Below the pieces are notes generated by a model. It was given only the letters and a program-made list of their open reading frames with translations, did not search any database and was not told the DNA's origin. Source: Teratosphaeria epicoccoides (lineage: Eukaryota; Ascomycota; Dothideomycetes; Mycosphaerellales; Teratosphaeriaceae). Taken from it: 64,000 nt of DNA. Position 1 is the stretch's first letter; every line of letters starts with the position of its first letter. The position numbers and the translations under genes are program-made. Location of the stretch: contig JADDMT010000007.1 in assembly GCA_021401465.1 (NCBI GenBank), forward strand, positions 434,001 through 498,000, in the 5' to 3' direction. Below, piece by piece: positions 32,464 through 41,605 of this stretch.

Positions 32464-33209
32464 TCAGCGGATCACGAACTTCTCCAGGTCGAAGCGCTTG
32501 TCTGTGAACAGTTCCAGCAGGTCGTCGTGCATGCTCCCGTCCAGATACGCCAGGCCCTGAAACGCAACGTTCTCCAAGTCTCAAGTCTCACGGAGCGCCA
32601 TAGGCACGCTGCCTCCTTCGACCAATACCACCGAAGCGTAATCCTGAATCGAATCAGGGCCAAGCCCGAGGAAGCCCGTGCCGGTCCCAAAGCATTGAAC
32701 GTGACCAGCCGCAGTAGACGAGTGATCTAGCCTGGCGGCAAATGCGTCGTCGAAGATTGGACTACTTGGGTGCAGACTGGAAGGATCGGCGCTGTGGTAG
32801 AAGCGCAGGTGCCACTTGCCAAACGTCAATGTGTAAAACGCACCCGGTTTGTCCCCTCGCTTGTGGTGCGGCGCGGAGCAGCAATGTTCCGCATTCGTGG
32901 AGCGAAAAGTGTCGAGCGTGGTGGCGTCCGCGTGCGAGCGACGCAGTTTGTCCAAGCGGTCGGAGATTACCAGCTGGTGACCTCGGATCTCTCGATCGCC
33001 ACATTCGGGGACATGTGTGTATAGTGCACGATGCACCGTTTCTTGACCGCCAGGTACAAGGACGTTTCTGGAGCGATCTCGATGCTCGAGGGAAAGATGT
33101 CTTTGTAATGCCCAGTCGTCTGACACGGCTTCACGCCGAGATGTCTATGGACGCCGTCGAGAACAACCTCCTCGAATTCTGGTGGGGGAGGCGTTTCATT
33201 GATTTGCAC
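32464..33209 (-). pseudogene. Damaged unknown gene
   Basis: Minus-strand sequence looks coding but is broken. One frame starts FEEVVLDGVHRHLGVKPC and reaches SLYLAVKKRCIVHYTHMSPN. Another has LTFGKWHLRFYHSADPSSLH, SSPIFDDAFAARLDHSS and TGTGFLGLGPDSIQDYASVV with VLVEGGSVPMALRE. A TGA two codons later interrupts a frame that then continues as ENVAFQGLAYLDGSMHDDLL to FVIR and a stop at 32464. The frame change near 32970 might be an intron, but the TGA near 32582 is hard to splice out. No family was recognised. A plus-strand frame (32742-33323) overlaps it and looks less protein-like. Confidence 0.4.
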
Positions 33210-33551
33210 AGTTCGATAGATGCGTCCGAGTCGGATCCCCTGGACCAGGAGCAGGCGGCCTTCTTCTCGGGGCCCCGCATGCCAGACTTGCCGGAGCTAG
33301 TCGAGAACAATGTCTCTTTGTGACCTCATCGTACAGAGCCCCTAGATACTCCAGTGCTGAGTTCGGGGAAGAAGATCTGGACCCCACAGTCTATAGACAT
33401 GGGGCTCGTATACCGGATGCGGCATGCCCACGCGACCCAGGCCGCCGGGTCCTGCTCGCGTGCCGCCTTGGCAAATGCTGCGTTGTTCCTGCCCATTCGC
33501 GCGACCCTTACTGCCAAGGAGGTAGATCAGCCGCGTGGCTTCCACACAATC

Positions 33552-34611
33552 ATGACCCCCCTCACGTGGAACGAGGCAGTCAGCGGCGTCCTCGGCTCCA
33601 TCTCGCTGGCCTCGTGGATCTTCCTCCTCGTGCCGCAACTCGTGGAAAACTACACCAATGCCTCCGCCGATGGAATCTCTCTCACTTTCCTCCTCATTTG
33701 GTTCGTTGGCGATGTCGCAAATCTCGCGGGCGCGGTGTGGGCGGGGCTGGTGCCGACGGTGATTGCGCTTGCCGCGTATTTTTGTCTTGCCGATGCGGTG
33801 CTGGTGGGCCAGGTGCTGTGGTATCGATGGGGTTACGGGGGAAGGAGGGCGGAGAAGGTGGAGGACGGGGTGGTGGGGGAGAGGAGCGCGTTGCTTGGTG
33901 CGAATGGGACGAGTGGAGACGTGGAGGGGAGACGCAGGGTGAAGAGGAGGAGCTTCGGCGATGTCACGGAGGAGAATCTGGGATTGCCGGGGAGTCGGAG
34001 GAGGAGTAGTACGGAGAGTTCGAAGAGATCACAGAGGGAGCGGACGACGGAGTCGGTGGCGACCTTGGAGGCGATTCCGGAGCAGAAGAGCAATACATCC
34101 GGCAGATCCTCTGCGTGGGTCAGGAATACCGTATCCATTCTCCTGATCCTTCTTGCTGGCACGGCGGGATGGTTCGTTGCCTACAAGGCTGGCGCATGGA
34201 CACCTACACCCACAGACTCTTCCTCCGACACTGACGGCAACACCCCGATCGGAGCAGAGATCCTGGGATACCTGTCGGCAGTTGCGTATCTGGGCGCACG
34301 AATCCCGCAGATCGTGAAGAATCAGCGGGAACGGAGCTGTGAGGGGCTGAGTCTGCTGTTCTTCATGCTGAGCTTGATGGGCAATGGCACCTACGGTGCT
34401 TCTGTACGTCTCTGCCTGGGCGCAGTTCAGGGAAGGTTATCAGCTGACGGTCGCGCAGATTCTGTTCCACAGCGTCGAGAAGCAGTACTTCCTCACGAAT
34501 CTCCCATGGCTCATCGGAAGCCTGGGCACCATGGTGGAAGACGGCGTCATTTTCGGTCAGTTCTCGGTGTTCGGGGAACGTAAGGAATCAACCGACAGTG
34601 CGGTGGAGTGA
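33552..34611 (+). CDS. PQ-loop vacuolar amino-acid transporter (Ypq/SWEET-like)
   Basis: Seven-helix transporter of the PQ-loop family; yeast Ypq proteins move basic amino acids across the vacuolar membrane. Exons are 33552-34403 and 34459-34611, joined over a 55-bp intron so that NGTYGAS runs into ILFHSVEKQYFLTNLPWLIG. Both signature motifs are present: LVPQLVENYTNASADGISL and RIPQIVKNQRERSCEGLSL. Between the repeats is a charged cytosolic loop of about 120 residues with RRKKR-type and serine-rich stretches, usual for fungal members. The ATG at 33552 gives the start MTPLTWNEAVSGVLG. The frame extends 66 codons upstream without a motif, so this internal ATG is preferred. Confidence 0.88.
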
Positions 34612-34911
34612 GCGTGGTACTTTGTCTGTAGTTCCGTGAAGTCTCCTCCGGGCGACTGCATGATATAGCGCGGCGCTATTGGCGTGAATTGCGAACTTGC
34701 TGCTTTGTATATTTAGAGACTCACGTCCTGCAGATCAGCGTTGAAAGACAAAATTGTGTATAGCAGACTGGCACGGATTCACTGGACCGCGATGCTCGAC
34801 TGATGGCTCCTTGGTCTTCGATAGTACTCGATGAAGAGCTTGGTCAATTCGCATGGACAGACTGGAAAGTACCAGCATTGTCCGAGACGTGCTAGTTGTA
34901 CCAAGCATAGA

Positions 34912-34928
34912 GGTAGGTAGGTAGGTAG
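34912..34928. repeat. GGTA microsatellite
   Basis: A short run of four GGTA units, about 50 bp before the larger TG-rich tandem array. Confidence 0.8.
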
Positions 34929-34980
34929 ACAGAGGGGGCGGGCGGGCTTAGTTATGTAGTAGGGTGATTATGTATAGATG

Positions 34981-35140
34981 TGTGTGTATATGTGTGTATA
35001 TGTGTGTATATGTGTGTATATGTGTGTATATGTGTGTATATGTGTGTATATGTGTGTATATGTATGTATATATGGGTATATGTGTGTATATGTGTGTATG
35101 TGCGTGTATATGTGTGTATGTGTGTGTGCGTGTGCGCATG
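34981..35140. repeat. 10-bp TG/TA minisatellite
   Basis: Tandem array of the unit TGTGTGTATA. Of fourteen units from 34981 to 35120, nine are perfect and five carry one or two changes, and the last 20 bp fade into TGTGTGTGCG. It lies about 370 bp beyond the PQ-loop gene stop and 285 bp from the 3' end of the next gene. All six frames through it are open (THTHIHT and VCICVYM patterns), which is a repeat effect and not coding. Confidence 0.95.
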
Positions 35141-35424
35141 GAAATGTACGCGTGCAGGGGTACGTGTGTACGTGTGTATGTATGAGTGCCGGTGCGATGG
35201 AGGAGAACCCCGGGGATCTCGAGCACGTGTCAGTGGTCTCTGAGGGGTCGAGGTGACGAGGGGCAAGGGGGTGTAGGTGGTTCAACGCGGAGATGGCATG
35301 TATTGACAGACATCGCATCGGAAATCGATGTGGTAAGCAACCCAACTGCGTCCCTGCGCTGCGCCCACTACCTCGACACCTTTGTCAGCCCAAAGGAATC
35401 CCCCCACCAACAAAAACCATCACC

Positions 35425-36846
35425 CTACGCCCTCATCCACCCCGCCTGCCCCTGTCCCGCACGCCGTCCACGCCCCTCACGCGCCCCGTCCATCATCTCC
35501 TGCAGCGCCGTCCTCGCACTCGCTCCCCTCCCCGGCTCGCCGCGTCCCAAACGCGCCCCCCAGCCCGGCTGGGCGGGGAGCGGCTGTGGGTGCTGAGGTT
35601 CAGAGGAATAGTGGGAGTAGTAGTACGCGCCGTGTTGGCCTTGCTGGGTCGTATTGAGGGCCTGGTGCTGCGCGTGCTGAGGATGTGCGGAGCTGGGATA
35701 TCGGGGTGGAGCGGCCAGGTGCGGGGACTGCACGACGCGGCCGTCTGGGGTCGTAATGAAGGGGCTGCGGATCGATGGATGTTGTGGTCGCTGTTGTTGT
35801 TGCTGTTGCTGCAGCAGGGCCCGGTGCTGTGCTAAAAGCGCGGTTTCGAGTTCGTCGATGCGCGGTCGACACCCGGACTCTGCGCTCGTGTCGGAGCGGG
35901 ACGTGGAGCGACTGCGACGACGGTGGTGATGCTCTTTGCCGTCTCTGCTGTGCCGGACCATCGGGCAACTGAGAGAGGAGATGGACGAGCTTCTCGTGCT
36001 GGTGCTCGCAGACTGTGCCCTCCCGTGCTTGGCGCTGTGGTCGCCGTGCCTGATGCGAGAGTCGTCGTTGCCAGACTTGGAGTTCTCGTGTGTTTGCTTC
36101 GATGGGCTCTTGCTGGACTTGGAGCCACCATGGTTGGATGCGGAGCCTCTCGACTTGGTCTTGGCCGAAAAATCAGCAGTCGATGCTTTCGTGAATCCCG
36201 ATTTGGCCGCGCTGCTGCTGCTCGCCTTCGTCTCAGATACAGCATACTTCTCAGCCTCCGTCTTGGCTTCCGTCGGCCTTCCATCATTCTTTTCATCACC
36301 CAAATGCTCCTTGAGCGCCCCCAAAAGGATCTTCTCAGCTTCTTCGTGCTCCTCCTTCGCGTCCACAAACCTCGTGAGCCTCCCCTTCCGCTCCTGCTTC
36401 ACCTCGACCACTTCTGCCTTCTTCTCGGCGGATGGCTTGAAACCAGCCACTCTCTCCGCTCCCTCCATATCCCGGATCGCGGCCTGATAGCCCTGCACAA
36501 CTGCCTGGGCCGTTAACACGGCATGTGGGTGGCAAAGCACGTTCATGCCGGCGACAGCTGCACCCCTGCGACCTTTCTTATCGCGCGCGAACCCGATAGC
36601 TGGGCCAAGGGGGATGAAATTGACGTCCGGACGCATCGTACCAAAGGAACGAGGACCTGGGGCTGGAGATTGAGATGGTGGACTATCCTCCGTGTCGCGT
36701 TTGCTGTTGAATCTGAGCCAGACCGGTGGAGGGGTTGGAAGTCGGGGTTGTGAAAGACCAGCGAATGCCGAGATTGACTTGGGGGATGGAAAGTTCGGAG
36801 AGCCAGCCGGTCTTTCAAACAAGCGAGGAGCGGTCGCGACATTCAC
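35425..36846 (-). CDS. Low-complexity basic protein of unknown function
   Basis: Open frame of 473 codons. The N-terminal third has ordered-looking sequence: PPPVWLRFNSKRDTEDSPP, FGTMRPDVNFIPLGPAIGFA, KKGRRGAAVAGMNVLCHPHA with VVQGYQAAIRDMEGAERVAG. A charged helical part follows (KEEHEEAEKILLGALKEHL). The rest is S/K/H-rich, with a polyglutamine run (ALLQQQQQQQRPQ) and RRSRSTSRSDTS repeats. The frame begins at a GTG; the first internal ATG is in FGTMRPDV, so either the true start is there (near 36636) or an upstream exon is missed. No family was recognised. The RS-type stretch would fit a nuclear RNA-associated protein, but that is a guess. Confidence 0.6.
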   Translation of the reverse strand: MNVATAPRLFERPAGSPNFPSPKSISAFAGLSQPRLPTPPPVWLRFNSKRDTEDSPPSQSPAPGPRSFGTMRPDVNFIPLGPAIGFARDKKGRRGAAVAGMNVLCHPHAVLTAQAVVQGYQAAIRDMEGAERVAGFKPSAEKKAEVVEVKQERKGRLTRFVDAKEEHEEAEKILLGALKEHLGDEKNDGRPTEAKTEAEKYAVSETKASSSSAAKSGFTKASTADFSAKTKSRGSASNHGGSKSSKSPSKQTHENSKSGNDDSRIRHGDHSAKHGRAQSASTSTRSSSISSLSCPMVRHSRDGKEHHHRRRSRSTSRSDTSAESGCRPRIDELETALLAQHRALLQQQQQQQRPQHPSIRSPFITTPDGRVVQSPHLAAPPRYPSSAHPQHAQHQALNTTQQGQHGAYYYSHYSSEPQHPQPLPAQPGWGARLGRGEPGRGASARTALQEMMDGAREGRGRRAGQGQAGWMRA

Positions 36847-37539
36847 ATGCTGACGTTCATTCCGAAGCGGCCGCTTTCACGCACCATCCGCTGCCTGACG
36901 ATGCCAGTCGAGACACGCCATGACGCCCGTGCTTGGGGGGTTGCAGCCATCGCGGTGGCTTCGTCGGGGCTGTCGACTGCGGCGGGCCAAAGCACGCCTG
37001 CACTCGCTTCTACGTCTGGTGCATTTTGATCTTGCAGACGACCGGAGCGGACTGGATGACTCATGAAGAGTCGTTGTGCAGACAGTCCGATGCCTCGCTT
37101 GGTCCTTGACGCGGGAGTTGGGAAGGTTGGGAAGGGTTGTCGAGCATTCTCTCGCTGTGTCCTCGCTGCGTTCCTTGGTTGATCTGGTCGAGTGACAGCC
37201 GCTTGACCTTCCACATTCAGACATGCACGCAGGCTAGCAGGGTCTCGTTGAAACGACCCCGCTTGTACGGACTCGACGGACTTGCGACGCTGCGGACTCG
37301 ACGGCGGGAAGAGAGAAACGCCTGGCGCTCGGCACGTGTGAGGGAGGAGGCGCGACTGCCGTCGGAGTCGTCACTGCCCAGCGAAACGGCCACGCGAGAG
37401 CCACATGGGAGCCTTCCACCGCGGCGGCACCAGCGACACGCCCGCTGCACGTGGGCGGCTCGCGGAACGAGATGCACAGTCGCGACCCGGCAGGCTCCAG
37501 CTGCACGACGGGCGCCTGCTGCATGCGACCATGTGCAAC
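36847..37539. other. Intergenic region between divergent genes
   Basis: About 0.7 kb upstream of both the low-complexity protein gene and the second MFS gene. It may contain a 5' exon of the former. No other gene is supported. Confidence 0.4.
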
Positions 37540-37547
37540 TATAAAAG
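37540..37547 (+). promoter_or_regulatory. TATA box of the SVOP-like MFS gene
   Basis: TATAAAAG about 185 bp upstream of the ATG at 37725, on the coding strand and in otherwise GC-rich DNA. A leader of about 150 nt is implied. Confidence 0.5.
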
Positions 37548-37724
37548 CAACGACGCGCAGATCACTCCCCGCGCCTCTCACACCTTGGAGTCATTATTCT
37601 CCGCTGCAAAGCAAGTATTCGGCGCTCCTTCCGATCCGAGACTGACCGACAGATCCCTCACACCGGCCACCTGCATCCAGCTGCCTGCCGACCGACGGCC
37701 CTTCCTGACCGACCCGACGCCGAG

Positions 37725-39814
37725 ATGGCGGACGAGAAGTGGGACGCGCATCCCACGAACGCGACGGGAGCGGAGGAACACGAGTCAGGACCGTGGCCAC
37801 ACCCACGCCGAGGAGCATCTCCCTCCCTCAAACACGGCGATGTGCTCGCGCGGGAATCGCTGGATCCCGTCCTCAATGCCAAGATGCATCTGGTCAACGA
37901 CGCGATTGACGAGATGGGCATGACGCGCTACCAATGGTAAGACCCCACCACCCCACGAGCTGAAGGAGCGCACGCTTCCAAAGGGAGGCACGCTGTTGAA
38001 TCATCACTCTTTCCAACGAGAAGGAGCGCACGCTTCAGAGGGAAGGCACGCTGCTGACAAATCATTATCTAACAGGAAACTCTTCTGCCTCAACGGCTTC
38101 GGCTACGCCGTCGACTCCCAAATCCTGCTCGTCCAATCCATCATCGCCTCCAGCGCCCGCAACGAATTCGAGCCCGCCTTCGCCAACGGCCTCACCGTCG
38201 CCGTCTACGTCGGCATGCTCGTCGGCGCCCTCTTCTGGGGTCTCTCCGCCGACGTCATCGGCCGCAAATACGCCTTCAATGTCAGCTTGCTCCTCTCCTC
38301 CATCTTCTGTATCCTCGCCGGCGCGAGCCCAAACTGGGTCGTGCTGGGCGTGTTCACGTGTCTGGCCGCGTTTGGGAGCGGCGGGAATCTGGTGCTGGAC
38401 ACCGCCGTCTTCTTGGAGTATCTGCCCAGTCAGAACCAGTGGTTGCTGACCCTGATGGCCGCGTGGTGGGGATTGGGCCAGCTGGTGGCGGGACTGTTCG
38501 CCTGGGCCTTCTTGCCCAACTTCAGTTGTCCCGGAGATCCGGCCGAGACCGGCGTGGACTGCGACTGGTCGAACAATGCGGGGTGGCGGTATGTCTGGTT
38601 CGCGAACGGTGCGCTGGTGTTCGTCATGTCGATCCTGCGCGTCACCGTGATTCGACTGAAGGAGACACCAAAGTTTGCCCTCGGCGAAGGCAAGGACCAG
38701 GAGGTGGTCAACACGCTGCACTTCATCGCGCGAAAGTACCACAAACCCTGCGGCCTGACCATCGAGCGGCTGGAAGCGTGCGGCGAGACCGACTTGGGCC
38801 AAAAGGAGCACGCACAGCACCGCTTCTCCTTCACAGAAGTCGGGACCCACATCAAAGGCCTCTACGCCACCCGCCGAATGGCGCTCTCCACCACGCTCAT
38901 CTGGTGGTCGTGGCTGCTCATCGGTCTCGCCTACCCCCTCTACAACGTCTTCCTGCCCAACTACCTCGCTTCCCGCGGTGCCGCTCTCGGCGGTCTGAGT
39001 GTCTCCGACCAGTGGCGCAATTACGCCGTTGCGAATGTGTGCTCGATCCCGTCTCCCATTCTGGCAGGCTTCATGTGCAAGAGTCGCTGGTTCTGGGGCA
39101 GGAGGGGGACGATGATCATCGGCGCGCTGGCGACGATGGCCTTCTTCTTTGCTTACACCCAGGTCAGGAGCAATGCGGAGAATCTGGGCTTCACGTGCGC
39201 GATTAGCTTTTGTTTGGTGAGTCTTTTCTTCCCTACCCGACGTTTTCACCATCTCGCTGGCAGTAATCGTCGCCGTGATGACACATGCGAGTCATCACAT
39301 GACCATTTTCCGAAATCTGCCACGCTGGCCCGTCGATCAAAGTGTCGGCTGCCAGCTGCATGCGCATGCCGGGACGTGTCAGCCCCACAGCCTACTGCAT
39401 CCGGAAGCTGCACCCATCGCCGCGAGCACATCAGTCCCAGCGCGGCGTGACACTGTATTGGCAATCGTTGACCATAAAAATCATACTGACTCGTGCGTGT
39501 TACACAGAACATCTACTACGGCACCCTCTACGCCTACACTCCCGAAGTCCTGCCTTCTGCCCATCGCGGCACGGGCAACGGAATCTCCATTGGTTTCAAT
39601 CGGTTGATGGGAATCATGTAAGCTGTGCTCTCTTTGCCGCCCGACAATGAATTGTCGCGGCTAATGCTGGACGGCACACAGGAGCGCCGTGATCGCGACC
39701 TACGCCAACACGGCGACGGCCGTCCCGATCTATCTCTGCGCAGCGCTGTATATCGTCATGAGTGTCACGGCTGCCGCATTCCCGTTTGAGCCGATGGGGA
39801 GAAGGAGTTCCTAA
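37725..39814 (+). CDS. MFS carrier of the sugar/SVOP-like type
   Basis: Twelve-helix transporter. Four exons fit with phase: 37725-37936, 38076-39216, 39508-39617 and 39682-39814; introns are 139, 291 and 64 bp. The N-terminus ends NDAIDEMGMTRYQWKLFCLN with GFGYAVDSQILLVQS, the pattern of fungal synaptic-vesicle-2/SVOP-like carriers. The loop 2/3 motif is GALFWGLSADVIGRKYAFN. Helix 4-5 has GSGGNLVLDTAVFLEYLP, and the central loop LKETPKFALGEGKDQEVV. The last exons give YYGTLYAYTPEVLPSAHRGT and GISIGFNRLMGIMSAVIATY, the usual C-terminal block of the group. The substrate is unknown; the group includes carriers for organic anions and sugars. A long minus-strand frame across exon 2 is an antisense shadow. 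Confidence 0.87.
37962..38075 (+). repeat. 58-bp tandem duplication inside intron 1 of the MFS gene
   Basis: The block GAAGGAGCGCACGCTTC begins at 37962 and again at 38020, and each copy continues with a similar GGCACGCTG and AATCAT stretch. The second copy ends at the functional acceptor TCTAACAG. The intron therefore carries a doubled 3' half. Confidence 0.75.
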
Positions 39815-41605
39815 AAGTGACACCTCGCTCGACGAGGGCATTCGCGAAGGTAGTAAGTTGATGCTGGATGAATCGGATCACACCGTCACGATTGTCATCG
39901 ATGTGTCACTCATGACAGCATGAATTCGTCCCGAAAGCTGCTACGAGTTTCGACTCCTCGTACCGTACACGATTTCCCTACCTCTCAATCCTTCCTCGCT
40001 TCAGCCTTCCCTCCGCTTTCCGTCGATTTTGGATTCAACAGCTATGGCCAAAGGATGCTGCTCCGCAGAGTCCTTCATCGACTCACACCCAGGGCGCCAA
40101 ACCCCCCTTCCACGATCCTCGTCTGATGCCTAAGGCCCGGTGACTGTTCTTGAACAAAAGGCAGTCTCTCACGCCGTCAGCGAGTCAGAGCGGCGTGGTC
40201 TGCGTGCGGCACGCGGCCGTCGCGGGCCCTCGACGTGCAGGTCCTGCGAGCGGGCTGGTCTGGCTACTAGTGTGTTCGAGACTTCCCTAAGCCCTGTGAC
40301 AGGATCGACTCGGGTCTTGACAATTCTGTTGACGTTCGCCCCTCGACGGGACTTTGCAGTCATTGGTCTCGAGGAGTCCTGTGGCACTGCGTTCCTTGTC
40401 TTTTGCTCCAAGAATGCAATTAAACGAGGGGTTACCACAGTGTTGAGAGATCGCGGGTCTGAATGCCCTTCCAGGCGCATGGCATGTGTGCGGGGGAGGG
40501 ACTGGCGATTGATAGATACTGGGGCCTCCCGCCTGGCTATGATTGTCAGGCTAGGTCGTCCGGACTTCGCTGGGAGGCGCGCCAATTGTATTCTGCGCGA
40601 GCTTGTCAACGACGCATCGAGCATCATCGAGAGCTCACTCTGAGATCAAGTATACCTTTGCAGAGGACGAACGGATGGAGGTTGAGACCTGGAGACGTTG
40701 CGACTTTCAAGTCGCGGGCGAGCACTTCACTTACCAGTCAACGAGGACCATGTGCCGTGGAACGATGAGAGGAGGTACGAGATGAAGACCCTGCCGGATC
40801 TGTGGATGGAGCAAGCAACTGGAGCTGAGCAGATGCTGTTGCTAAAGTTCCAAGACGGATTGGACCGCCTATAGAAGTTCCAGGTAACGCTACGGTGATA
40901 TGGTCTGTGCATTGATGATAGAAACTTATGGAGATGATTTCCAGTCTCGAGGCGGTCTTCTATCAAGCTGACTGAGTTGATGGACATAGACAGCGCTGGA
41001 TCACGCCGAAGACGTGTGCTCGACCGCAGCTAGAATCACGGCGTGCATAGTGCAAGGTATGCAGGCCCTGAGGGTCTTGGAGCCATGGTATTCCCGCTAT
41101 AGGTGTCCGCAACCTGTCTATTTTGGTCAAATACGTTCATTTCACTGTCGTGAGTGCTCTGGTCGAGAGGAGAAGAGGTGGTTCGCGGAAATGGTTCCGC
41201 TAGGCTTTGGAACACGAGAAATGCCCCTGTTTCCCTCTGTCATCTGCGTGTCATGGTCCGCATCAAGCTTCTCGCTCTTATGGCCCTCGTCTTCACCACT
41301 CGCCCGGAACTCTCCGGAGGTGTGGTAAGGAGTTTGGACTTGATGTTCAGCTTGACGAGACGTTGCTCCACCGCTCGCCGCCACCGCTCTTGGCAGCTCG
41401 GCTACTTTTTATATGCGCCCAGGCAGGAACAGGAAGGAGAATCGATGTGCGGCGGAAGTTGCACCAAACTAGGTAGTTTGCAGACTCGCCTCTACATATC
41501 CACTATACGTTGCATGAGATCTGCAGTTCGCCTCAGTGTTGTGGAGACGCAATGGCGACCTGCTCATCCGCCGTCCTTAATCTATAGCCACCACGATTTC
41601 CTACC
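39815..41605. other. Gene-free stretch
   Basis: About 1.8 kb between the MFS gene and the S28 peptidase relic. Frames up to 167 codons overlap each other on both strands and show no motif. Confidence 0.4.

Noticed and set aside
32742..33323. 193-codon plus-strand frame
   Set aside because: Its C-terminal third looks plausible, but the first half does not, and the minus strand reads better over the same DNA. Left open in the findings.
34948..35256. Open frames in all six phases across the TG/TA array
   Set aside because: They are produced by the 10-bp repeat (THTHIHT and VCICVYM patterns) and are not genes.
38065..39252. 395-codon open frame on the minus strand
   Set aside because: It lies exactly antisense to exon 2 of the MFS gene, is rich in E/D/G/R from the complementary codons and has no motif. 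Long antisense frames are common in GC-rich fungal genes.
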